Assembly: GCA_002189035.1 (NCBI GenBank) | Contig: NEEC01000018.1 | Location: 1-64,000 of the forward strand | Direction of reading: 5' to 3' | Length of the DNA stretch: 64,000 nucleotides | Origin: Utricularia gibba | Lineage: Eukaryota; Streptophyta; Magnoliopsida; Lamiales; Lentibulariaceae | In this document: piece after piece, positions 33,176 through 44,992 of the stretch | Position numbering within the stretch: the first letter of the stretch is position 1 | Layout: every line of letters starts with the position of its first letter | Position numbers and translations under genes: made by a program | The notes under the pieces: generated by a model | Database searches by the model: none | Told to the model about the DNA's origin: nothing | What the model saw: the letters and a program-made list of their open reading frames with translations, nothing else

Positions 33176-35317
33176 ATGGCAGCTCAACACTCAATACCAC
33201 CCATCTTCGATGGAAATGCTCCTAGTGAATTCCATGCTTGGTCGAGGAAAATGATAGGCTACTTCAACGAACTTGAGCTTATGGGCTACTTCACCATAGA
33301 GATTCCAAAAGAAACTAATGCAGAAGCAACAATTGCCTACAAAAGAATGGAAAAGAGAGTTCCATTCTTAATCAAGCCTTAACTCATGCAGCATATGAAC
33401 ACATTTTGGAATGCAAGAACCCCAAAGAAGCATGGAAAGTGCTTGAGACACTTATATTAGAACGGCTGAAAGCAAAGCAATCCAAGTAGCAGATATCTAG
33501 GGAATACTAAACAACCAAAAGCTAAGCTCCCTTGAGGCTCTTAATCAATTTACTAATGTCATTACACCAAGTGTTCAGAAAATGCGACTACTAGGATTCA
33601 AACCTGATGAAGAAAGACTTGAAGACATCATCATTCATACACTACCAACCTGCTACGAGTCAGCTATCAACTCATTTCAAATTCATGGCATAGAAAACTC
33701 ACTCATGCTGAAGTTCCCTAGAACTTGAGGTGAGTTGAAGCCAATATGCATACTCAACTTTTTGAAGAAAAGGCTTTTGCAACAAAGTCAATGTACAAGT
33801 GATGTAAGTGAGGGGAGGGATTTGCCAACAAATGGCAAGCAATATTGTGTTTCACTAGCGTGAACCCAAAATTACACAAAAAGGGACAGCAGCAAGGCTG
33901 CGACGCACGAGAATAACAAGTGAACTTGTCCAAATCTCACTACATCGAAGGTTAAAACAGAAACGCAAGCCTAGGACTCTGCTGCAACAACAGCCCCAAT
34001 AGCTGGAGCACCGTACCTGCAATATCAAGTAACTCAGGTAGGTAACCTTGGCTTCAAACACACAATAAGGAAGTGCAAGGGAGTGGAACGAATTACAAAC
34101 CAAGAAGGTCAAAAACTGCTTCGATCCTTGCTATTGTTGTATTTCAACATTGTCTCATGGGCCCTTGTTGTTTACAGGCCCAATAAGTGGTTCTTGGGTT
34201 AAACTACTTGCATCAACAAGCTAGTAAATCAAAAAGAATCCAACTCATAGACAGAAAAAAAACAACAAATCTTTTGGAAAGCCAGGAACCTATATACCTG
34301 ATTCTCATCCAGCTTGTCCATATTGCAAGCAATGGAATCATGCTTATGATGATTGTTTTTGGCACCCTAAAAAAATTTTTCAATTCTGTCAAGAAAAGGG
34401 ACACTTGGAAAGAGTCTGCACCGTAAAACATGAAGTCATGTAGCAAGTGTTGAAACAAAACAAATGGGAGCTAAAGGAGGCATTAGTGTTAAAATCAACT
34501 CTAATTCTCTGTCTTCAGCAAAAAAATATTTATCAAAGCATACTCTAAATGAGAAAGACAATATTGATATTTATTTTTCAGTGTCATTGAACAATATTAT
34601 CAGAACTAAGTAATGCAAGAAACTAGATATGGATACTAGACAGTGGAAGCACAAATCACATTGCAAATGATAAAGAACTCTTTCTCAATTTCAAGGAAGT
34701 CTCAACAAAAATTGAAATAGCATGTGGAAATCACCTCACAATTGTAGGAGCAGGCACCCTATTTTTGGAAATTGTATCAAAACACATTCTAAGCAAGGAT
34801 GCTTTTTATGTATCATCTGCCTCACACAATCTATTAAGTCTAGGCTAGCTTCTCAACAAGAACTATGAAATTCATTTCTTTAATGGTGCATGCCATATAA
34901 ACAGCCCTACATGTGAACATATTATGAGTCTTCCCATGATCAAAAAAGTATTTCCGATCAATTTTCTCAAGGATATAGATGAATTTACAGCAATGCCTCT
35001 ATCTACACAAGAGAAGAAAAACATGATGTTACGGCACTGAAGATTCGGTCATCACCATCAAATATCATTACAAAGATTGCAACGCAAAAATCTAATCAAT
35101 GGAATTCAAGAACTAGAAAAATTAGGAGATTTTTGTGAAATTTTTCAGCTTTGCAAAATGAGTAGACCATCATTTGAACCAAGCAATTAGATACCATAGT
35201 AACCACTTGCAATAATTTTTTCTAATGTCTACGGCGCCATTACACCACCCACGCAAGCGGGAAACAACTACTTTGGGTTATTTATTGATGATTTTTCAAA
35301 ATAAGCTTGAGTATACT

Positions 35318-37884
35318 TGATAACACATATTTTTGAGTGTTTTCAGTTAGGAAAATGATTAATATTTTATTATAAAACTCAGATTATATTGTATATTTCC
35401 GCATTTTTGTGATTATCAGCATAGTATGTGTCTTTTATTATAAAACTCAGATTATATTGAGCAATGCAGCACATTTTAATAGTCCAAATCCCAAAGAGGC
35501 GAAAATTGAACAGTGGAGGCATCATGAAAAGGGGACAAAAGCTAAAAGAAGTACACCAAATCCCACTGTGAAGAAGAAAAGTAGATTTTTGGAATAATTA
35601 AGAAAGAGAAGACTATCTCCCACATTTTGAACATGAAAAAATTTATGGGAGGGGGATCTCGTAGGAAGGAGTAGCAGAACCATGGAGGACAAAGAAGACG
35701 AAACTATGATCCAAGCCATCTTTTGAAGCTTTCTTCTTCTTATGAAAGACACTATTTTTAGCTAGGAGTTGTTTTAGCTTTTTCGTGAGAACTAATTGTT
35801 GTTTATGTTTCTGTTATGCATTTTATGTTATTGTTGAACTTTAGAACAAAGATGATGTTTATGAAATGTCATGGAAGTGTTTTCATTTCTGTTGTTATAT
35901 GTGGCTAGGCATTTGGGGGTGCCTTAGGACAAAGGGGGATGAGCATGCTTATTGTTCACTAGACCACAATACCGCTTAATCATTCTACTTTCTTAACAGC
36001 CTGAATTAGAGGTAGATCAAAAATTAGGGAAAAACAAGGGTTTGGATAGGCTTGAGTCTTTGCTTGTTAGATGATTGATTTTGAATTTGGGTGGGATAGT
36101 TATAGTGATTCACATGCTACCCCTGAATGTCCCAAGGCATCACTTTCTTTTATTTTACATAAATATATGTTTTTACCCGTTTACTATCTTTTTACACATT
36201 TTCGTTGAATTCCTTTAATCTTAGTTTAGACTAAATCTCTTAAACATGATAAAATCTGAATGTATTAACTTTCACATAGCAAGCGCTTAGTTTTGGGTTT
36301 CTCGTACACATCGCATGTTAGAAAAGCCGCGGAATTTAAAAATTTTTGAGAAACCCCCAATGTAGATCTTGGAATATGGTATACGTCAGATTAAGGAATG
36401 CTGAAAATACCTTTCAGCGCACTCCGTTGTTCACCAACCACCAATAGCAAACGACCTCTATGGTATCCACACGTGAAGCACTCCATCGATAACCTTCACA
36501 AGGCTGTAGAATGCTGGTCGAATTCCTAAGGTGCTAGTAGAGTAAATCACCCCCTTATGGATCAATGTCAGAGAGCACGAAGATGTGCGATGTAGATATT
36601 TAGATTTGAATCTTTTTTATAGATATTTTGGTAACATATCAAATCAAATCTCCATAAAGATCTCATCTTGTGGAGATATGTATATGTTCCAAATCTTATC
36701 TACATAAGATCTTTTATTTTGAGTTTAATCAATATTAATCACAAAATAACTCTCTATTTAATTTATCAACTTTACCAATTACATCTCATGTAATTGTGTC
36801 ATTCTAGTTTATATCAATGAGTGACTCCACTATTGTGTGTCACCCTATAGGCTTCCTCAATCAAATCCATCATTATCGATCATGAGTGATGTCTAGCAAC
36901 ATATTATGATCCCCAAGATGTAAGAATAATCAGGTGAACTGATTGAGCCTTTCCATGATCAGCCACCATGCAATGAACAGCTTTCATCATACTTATATCT
37001 CATTCGATACCAGAACATGGGTGTGTGCCTTTCTGATGAATCGACCTTATAATTGCATTCAAGCACTGATACTTAATGACCTACTCAAACAATTCGAGTG
37101 TCATTATCCTGAGCCCAGGACTTACTATTAGGTTTTGATGCAATCACTTGACATATGATTCCATCACTAACATGAGTGATGAATCCTTTATTGATCAATC
37201 AACTATCTCCAACCTTAAGGAGTCACATCCCTACTCATCCATACTAGGCAAGCCATGGTTAGGCTCTCATTAGTAATGAGCGAAAATATGAGCTTAAGAT
37301 CAAGATAACTTTGTTGACCTCAAGTCTAAGCTTACTTGCACGGCTGTCATATTCGAGATCTTGCTACTGACACTTGGTTAGCTTCCCATAGTAGCATCTC
37401 GAAGATGAGTCATCCAGTGAATCGATTCTCTAATCATCACCCACTCATAGGTTCTAGTAATCTCATTACATCAATTGTGAGAACCATTGCCTAAACAATT
37501 TAGGGAACTCAATGTGTGCCAGCTTATCCGTATTTGTGATATCCTCATTTCACAAATACTCTAGCTAGGGAGTTTTTAACTTGATCATGAGTGCTTGAAG
37601 AATCTCACATTATGATCTCCTCATAATTTCTATAGCATATAGATCAAGTAGAGGATTTTATCAATGATATAAATTTGATCACAATTCAAAGTAAATATCA
37701 AAAGATAAAATTTTCCAATGAGTTGATTGTCTCTAGAACACATACATTAACACTTAGCTCTTTGTGTTCGACCCTAGTCCATTATGCTTATATTTTTCAT
37801 ATGATTTGATGTGAATCAGGTTTATAAATTTATTTGATAGGAGAAATTTACATTTTAACGACATTGCATATTTTTCGTTTATCA
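35318..37884 (+). mobile_element. Solo LTR U (about 1.1 kb) in the copia C3 integrase, perfect TSD ATACT
   Basis: It starts TGATAACACATA and ends CGTTTATCA, with ATACT at 35313-35317 and 37885-37889. Integrase coding sequence continues across it. It contains the later insertion Z7; without Z7 its length is about 1100 bp. It is related to U3 and U2. The linked gag fragment at 43800-43957 suggests a Ty3/gypsy (Athila/Tat-like) source. Confidence 0.9.
36291..37752 (-). mobile_element. Solo LTR Z7 (1462 bp) nested in LTR U, perfect TSD CTTAG
   Basis: The sense start TGTTAATGTATG is at 37752 and the sense end CCCAAAA at 36291. CTTAG flanks it at 36286-36290 and 37753-37757. It was the last insertion in this stack. 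Confidence 0.9.
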
Positions 37885-39222
37885 ATACTTTCTCAAACTA
37901 GAGCAGAAGTTGGAAAATGCTTCTTAGAATTCATAAATCTGGTGGAAAACCAGAGTAGAAAGAAAATCAAGGCCTTATGGTCAGTATATGAGGAGAGTAT
38001 ATACCTCATACAACATGGAATTACACACAATCGAGTCTCAACACTCTCACATTTGAGGATATTTGGCAGCATCTATTTTGTACAAATTCCGCAAGCAATA
38101 CGAACCAAGTTAAGTAACAAAATTAAAATGGGTGTATTCATTGGATATCAACAAATTCCAAAGCCTACAAAATATGGATACCTATGGAAAGAAAAGTTGT
38201 TATCAGTCGTGATGTTGTGTTCAATGAGAACAAAATTGGTACATAGAACCAAGAAAACTGGAAGCAAAAAAAATTGTACAACATATTTCCAACGTTTACA
38301 ATAGAAAAGGACATGGAAGATATAAACTCCACAACAGTTAGAAACAACTCACTTGAGCAAGCTGAAAACAAAGCATTAGAGAACACACAAATTCACATAG
38401 AAGAGACAAAATGTGAATCCCCAAGTATCTAAGAAACAAATTGGAATTCAACAGTAGAACATAAATCTAGAATGCTACCAGAATAAAAAAAAAAAGGCAA
38501 TACAGAATTTACCAACATCTGATTGTTCAGTCTTAGAGCCTACGGCAACTGAATGTGAAAATACTAGTGACACATCTTGATACCATTAAGCTGCTTTTGG
38601 CATTGGTAGGATGGCAAAAATTGGCCGGTGTGTTATCTAGACATCAAATCTGCATTTTTGAATGGTTCCTTGATTGAAGAAATTTATGTGGAGCAACCAT
38701 CCAGTTTTATTACTAAAAGACAAGAACATAAAGTCTACCTATTTCACAATGCACTATGTGGTTTAAAGCAAGTACCTAGAGTTTGGAATTTCAAATTTGA
38801 CCTACACTTTACCCATCAAAGTTATTCATGAAGTGAAAATGATAATACCTTGTATGTTCTGAATCATCAAGAAGGACAAGTCATTATATCGCTATACGTG
38901 GATGATATATTGTTGACCGGAGATAACCAAAAAAATGTGAAAACTGAAAAACAACTTTGAGCTAATAGATTTGAGGTAGATGACTTACTTTTTAGATCTT
39001 GAAGTCATTCAAACTCCAATGTACACTTATGTATCCCAAAAGAAGTATAATCAAGATTTGATAAATAAATATGGCCTCGATTCAGCCATAACTTTAGCTA
39101 TACCTATTACACTAGAAATGAAGAAGCGGTTCTATGATGAAAAAGAGGATACGTTGGACGTCAAAAATTACAGGGGAATTATAGAATCTTTGATATATCT
39201 TATTGTCTTTTGCTTTATTTAA

Positions 39223-42200
39223 ATCTATATTAAACATTAACTAAATCTTAAATGTTATATGGATTGGGTGTCGATGTTTTTATTTTAAATTTTTATTATG
39301 CATCATCCAATACTTAACATTATACATTACAAATAATATATAATTATTTTTGAATAATAAAAACCGATCTGTTTTTTATAATGAATAAACTTTATTTAAT
39401 GATTTTAATATTACAAATAAAGATTTCATAAAATAAAAATAATTTCTGAAAATATTGGAAAAAAATTCTGTAGAATCAATTTTTGTGAAAATCGTAATTG
39501 CATATTAAAAAACCACAAATTGGAAGTTGAATAATTCTTTAAATTTGAGTAAACTCAATTCATAGTGATTAGTTTTATAAATAACATTTTTTTACATTGG
39601 ATAGTTTTCAAAATGGCTTTTCAATCGACTCTCCTACACTTGATGCGGACCTTCATTTGTCACTCGGCACTAATCGACCCTCGTATACTTGGCATCAAGT
39701 AAAACAAATCTTACTTGGTACCAACTGATACTCCCCAACTCAAACTGATCTACCCACCCATATCAATTACATTTTGACTCCGGAAGCCAAATCCTGGGCT
39801 ATTTTACCTGATTTGGATATAAAATTGAACTTGGACTATCACGACTTAAAATATAACGAATTCAATGATGAGTTCTCATAACTCTTTCTTTCAGATTCTT
39901 CAATTTCATGTAAAAAAAATATGTATGGCCTTTATTTTTTTGTTCTAAATCCTCACAAATGGGCAATAAATATAAGTCACTTTTGTCAAAGGTCGAGAAG
40001 AAAACAGAAATAGATTTCGACCAAATCTGATGCCAAACAATTGGTTGCGATGTAAATGTAGCCTATGTGTTGATTCGATATGGACGAGAGTAATTTGTAT
40101 CCATCCGGATGACGACGAGTTGAGGTGATCATTTTTTACCCAAGTTTTATCTGAATCAATTCATAACCTTTTAATTCATATAAATACTTTATTTATTCAG
40201 ATTTCAAAAATTTATATTTTCAAATATTTTTAGATTTAAATATATTCTCAATAAAACAAAAATACCAACAGAAGTTTTCATTCTTAAAATTGTAGAATGG
40301 TCATTACAATTACTCGATTGTGTTGATTATGTGAATAATAATTTAAAATCATTAAGTCACCATTATTGATTTGTAGGGATGATATTATAATTTTTTAGAA
40401 TATTATTAAATTAAAAAATACTTAAATAGATACTTTTAAAATTATTTAATATTTTAATTTGTCAAAAATAATTTACTTTATTAAATATTAATAAAATTAA
40501 TATTTAATAATTATTATTTATGATTTCAATTCATTTAGTTAAATTATTTTATTAAAACAATGAATATAGGATATATTTTCAAAAGAAAGTCATTCGAACA
40601 TTATATATTATTTGGATCATGTATATATTTTTCAAATGCCTATGTTTTTATTTAAAATTTTTATACAACATTCAATTCTTAAGTGTTATTTGTGTGAAAA
40701 GACCCCGTGCATTCCTTTCTAAAAACATGAGCTACTCTTCAAATGAAGTCTCTCACTCGGAAGCGATCTACCCTCTACGCACCCCTCAAGCCTTTTTTTT
40801 TTTTTTCTTTCCCTCGATATCAAGTCTCCCATCACTTGGTACCAACCTTTTCTTTTTCACTCATTATCACCCTACCCTTCTACACTCATGCTGACCTTCC
40901 TTGTGTCACTCAAAAAAAGTCATTCAGAAAACTGTTCATGGTAATAAATTGCATGCACTCAAATTTATAAAATTATCTATTTTCCAGTTTGCATTTATAT
41001 ATTATATTGTAAATATCTTAATTTGTGATTTTTTTAATATGCAATAATGATTTATAATATTTATATAAATTATTTTCGTTTCATAAAATCTTTACTTGTA
41101 ATTTTAAAATTATTAAATAAAAAGTATTCATCATTAAAAAAAGGAATTAGTTTTTATTATATAAAAAAATAATATATTACTTGTTTAAAATAAGTATTTA
41201 GAAAAAATTTTGTTGATTTGTTATCATAATTTATATTTTTTAAATAATAAGTAATTTTAATAGTAATTTAATTATCAATATTAAACAACATTGTGATATA
41301 ATTTAACAAAATATAAGAAAGTTCGCAGTTATACAAATTAATTTAGATGAAATTTAATAATAAAATAACAATTATTCTGAATTATTAAAGTTATTATAAA
41401 TCACCATCCCTTCAAATCAATTCTATTAATTTGAAATGATTAATTAATTTTTCATAAATTTTATTATTATAAATTCCAACTCCTCAAAACACAAAGTTTG
41501 ATTAGCCAAGTAAATAAGTTGTAGTTACTTCATAAGTTTAATTCTTTTTTTTCATATTTTTATAGAATTATTCTAAATACTAATTCTTTTTTAACAATGA
41601 AATTTTGATTTTTTTGTTTTAATAATAATATTATGTTCTGTAAAGTTCACAAAATGAATGTGCAGAGTAATCTTTTGCATGGGGAGATTTTTTTGATTAA
41701 TTCATTAATTTATCTAAGAGCGTATCCAAAGTGGAACCCCATCCCTCGAACTTTTGTACCCATTCATTTTTGGTGTCTATAAGACAACTCCAGTTCTGGA
41801 GTCAACCTGTGTCTTGCACCTGGATATAGACCCTTCAAGGTCTCTCCTGTCTCCCCTACATAGTGTGTGATGATTGTACTTCCATTTCTGCTAAATAATT
41901 GAGTCCCAGTGCAAGTGTCGGGCTCAAGTTAACTCCAACAGAGAATTAGGATCGAGCATATTGGAGTGGAACATGCCAACTACCACATTAGGATCAGAGT
42001 TCCAACATATTGGACTATAACATCATATCTTAGCAGCCGATGCAAAAAATAAATGTAAATCCTCATTTTGGCCCTAATGCAAAATAGTAAATAAAAATAT
42101 ATTTTAACTTTTAACACTTGAACATTTCCCAGAATCATTGAAAATTCTTTTTTTTTTCAATTAAGAAGCCACAACTTCCTATTGTCCACACTAGTTCTGA

Positions 42201-42603
42201 CTCACCCTCCTCGTCGCACTCAAGGTTGCTCATGCTCATCGATCACTCAAGGATTTTGTGACCATAGTTGTCGATTATTTAGAGAGTTTAATGATTAAAA
42301 AAAAGAAAAGTTTAGTTTCACACGTGCAACAAAAAGTGGGGCATAAAGGATTCCCGTTATTAGCCTGGTCGATATCAATATTAATCTATTGCGGCATAAT
42401 GACACTCTTAAGTAACGATTAATAGGTTGTATGATATGTATTTATTCAAGTTGTTTCTTCAGACTGTTGTGTAGATAATGTGTGTAGCCGTTGCTTCACA
42501 ATTCCTAGCCGTTGCACTTGTTTTGGGTTTCTACTGCCATCAATTGAGCTTGTGTCATTGGCAGCTCAGTTTTTCTCTTTCCTTGTCAGCCATATATGTC
42601 AAC
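39223..42603. other. AT-rich region without genes, with long inverted repeats
   Basis: Very AT-rich sequence (longest A/T tracts around 40380-40560 and 41030-41640). About 39300-39560 is an inverted copy of about 40980-41240. A short segment, 'tgtttttatttaaaattttt' near 40643, also recurs directly near 39274. No coding sequence is visible. It may hold a foldback or MITE-type transposon whose exact ends I could not fix. Confidence 0.5.
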
Positions 42604-43070
42604 ATTCCCCTGTGAGAAAGTAAATTTAAGCCTCTAATTTATGTATAGTCTGATTCCAATTCATTACTCATTGCCTTGAATAATGGTTGATCTTCAATTT
42701 GTCGCAGCTTCGTCTTCTCACGAAGATAGCAGAATTGATTTGGAGACAGCCGTTTGGTAAGTATGTCTGCTAATTGTCGTTTTGATTCTACAAATTTGAG
42801 CTTGATAATCTTGTCAAGTACATAATTTCAGATCACAGTATTTTACTTGAATATACTTTGTCCTTCTGAAGAAACTAGGGATTATTTCCCATAGAGATTG
42901 TAGATTTGTTGTCAAGGTTCATCCTGGTTGGTTTTCCTAGGTTCATTCCTATATCCTTAAACAGTTTTTGTATCCATTTCAAGTGATTTGTAGCAGCAAT
43001 TGCTGCCATATACTCAGCTTCAGTAGAGGATTTTACTGTTCTATGCAAATAGAGAGCCACAAAGGGAGAA
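42604..43070 (-). pseudogene. Copia RNase H fragment, purine tract and LTR start
   Basis: On the minus strand: VKSSTEAEYMAAIAATNHLKW, then LDNKSTISMGNNP, a stop, YVLDKIIKLKFVESKRQLADI in shifted frames, and a purine tract (ACAGGGGAA) leading to TGTTGACATATATG at 42604, the probable start of an LTR running toward lower coordinates. The LTR end was not found. The RNase H start is cut by repeat U2 at 43074. Confidence 0.75.
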
Positions 43071-43073
43071 GAT

Positions 43074-43799
43074 TGATAACACACATTTTATTAATGTTTT
43101 TAGGTTATGAAATTTAGATGTTTAATGATAAAATTATGTATTTTAATTATGATTTTTAATATTTTATTAATTATAGTGTTATTTATATTTTTATGCATAA
43201 TATAGACTAAATTAATGATTTAATCTACATTATGATTTCTAATATTCTTCCAAATATTAGCAACAGCATTGTGGATCACATTTAGTTAGTTTATGAGCAC
43301 AATTCGAAAGGGCACAAGATACAAGGAGAAGACATGATTACTATTAAACCGCTTACAATCTATAGGTTCAAGCCAGGAACAATAAATATGTCATGAACAT
43401 TGGACTGATTTTGAAAAATGGAAAAAAAGATGTGAAGATATTTTTGGAGAGGGGAGAAGGAGAACACGACCAGACCCCAGGAGGGGGAGGGAGAAGACAA
43501 AAGAAGTAAGATGAAGTCGATTTCTCTAGAAGGAAGACCAAGGACTTGAAGAACAACATCAAAGACCCGATTCAGCACTACTGTTCCGGGCAGTGAACAA
43601 ACATAAATTATATCATTAATCTTAGATCCACACCGCCATACTTCACCTTAAGTCATCCCTAAGGTTCTAGCTACTCATATATGAAAGATAAAACATGATA
43701 TCATTAAGATAAACTGAAGAGAATAACAAAGACATTGTAAAACAACAGCCAAAGTAACGAAATATCCAGCAAACTAAAGATAAGTTAGAGTGTTTTGCA
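43074..43799. repeat. LTR U2 with an internally inverted part
   Basis: 43074-43598 follows U3 in plus orientation (TGATAACACACA start; 'gattcagc(a/g)ctactgtt' near 43570). From about 43600 the sequence is the reverse complement of the following part of U3 ('gtagct...accttaaggt' segment, near 25260). It ends against a minus-strand gypsy gag start. Confidence 0.7.
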
Positions 43800-43957
43800 T
43801 GTGGATTTTCTCCAATCTTCCCATAGAACTTTGGCAAAAAATTAATCATGGCCGGTTTAAATTCACTTGCTGCATCATCTGAAAAATTGATACACAATCC
43901 CTTGTAAGTGTGATCACCAGCATCTAATTCGTTCAATGTCTTCTCCTGTTCGGCCAT
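43800..43957 (-). pseudogene. N-terminal gag fragment of a Ty3/gypsy element
   Basis: The reading frame begins MAEQEKTLNELDAG at 43957 and includes FKPAMINFLPKFYGKIGENP. That layout (short acidic start, then an LLPKFxGxxGEDPH-like motif) is typical of gag in plant Athila/Tat-type gypsy elements. It breaks after about 50 residues into U-type repeat. The upstream sequence to about 44090 looks like its leader. Confidence 0.6.
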
Positions 43958-44992
43958 TTTCAGATTTGGGTGGTTACAGTAAGGATTTCCTCAACTTGAC
44001 CACCTCCATTGATTTTTTTTGCGGTTCCCTCAAGCAGCCTTCTCGACCTCAAGATTAAAATCGAAATTCCCTGCACGTAGCCGTGCATGCATATCACATA
44101 TTTTTAATTAATAAAATTAAAGATGCAACCATCATAACGACATGTGTTGCGACGCTTGCATCTCAAATATGTAACTCATGCTATGAATCAAGTTTATATA
44201 TCCAATTCATTGACTTGCAATTTGGCGAGTTAGTATTTCCTGTCCTAACTCGTGACGCAACCGAGGGTTAATTATCGGGTGGCTCCCATAGGTAATTGTG
44301 GGGCATGTTGGTCATTTTCAATTCCACTCCCTCCATCAAACCATGAGATTTTCATCGTATTAGCATCAAGATATGCAGTGGAGCTGACGTAGGATCGCGC
44401 TGGGAGGAACCAGATTTTTTTAATGTCAAAAAGTCACATTTTTTGTTTAATTTTAGGAGATGAAAGTCAGCATATTTTAGTAAAAAAAAAACATAAAATA
44501 TGTGAATTTGAATCATAAAGATACTAATTTTATCGTAAAATCTGAAAATCAGGAGCAAATCTGCTATGTAACATTGTTGTTATTATCATTAAATTATGTT
44601 ATCATGTGGTAGCCGAACATCCCCACTGGCACGAAAGTTGGAATGAACCTCCTCCTCCACTACACCACTGTACCAGTCTCCTGTTTGATGGCAACCAAAG
44701 ATTCGCAACATGTGAACGTTGTGGATTTTGTGCATGGCCCAGACCCCCCTCCCCCATTCACGATCAACAGTGACGTGACGCCTTTTTTTGAGCGACGAGG
44801 GAAGAAGCAGATAAGGATGACTTCCTTTTGCATCTTTTATGAGTGTTGGGTAGCTTTCGAAGATGGCCAGTGGCCATCACCGTGTAGAGGAAACCGCACT
44901 TCACATACGCATCTTTTTACAGAAGTGGACACTCTCCAACAATGACTTGCAAAAAAGACAGACACTAGATTCCGTTTCTTGGGTTTGTCTCC
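43958..44992. other. Intergenic sequence downstream of CYP78A
   Basis: No recognised gene. The part next to 44993 is the probable 3' untranslated region of the P450 gene. A 100-codon open frame at 44643-44945 shows no domain and low-complexity proline runs, so it was not called. Confidence 0.5.

Larger units (their letters stand above)
33176..39222 (+). pseudogene. Copia element C3: gag, protease, integrase, RT, decayed
   Basis: Gag starts at ATG 33176 (FDGNAPSEFHAWSRKMIGYF). Two zinc-knuckle-like motifs follow near 34300-34420 (CPYCKQWNHAYDDC, FCQEKGHLERVC). The protease site is near 34630 (ILDSGSTNHIAND). A pre-integrase RFGHHH lies at about 35040 and the integrase start at 35260 (YFGLFIDDFSK). 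LTR U splits the integrase; it resumes at 37890 (FLEFINLVENQSRKKIKAL, later GVFIGY). RT begins near 38630 (CYLDIKSAFLNGSL) with active site YVDDIL near 38900, and ends at 39222. RNase H and the 3' LTR are missing. There are many stops and frameshifts. Confidence 0.8.

Noticed and set aside
44643-44945. 100-codon plus-strand frame downstream of CYP78A
   Set aside because: No domain, proline run, biased composition; probably chance.
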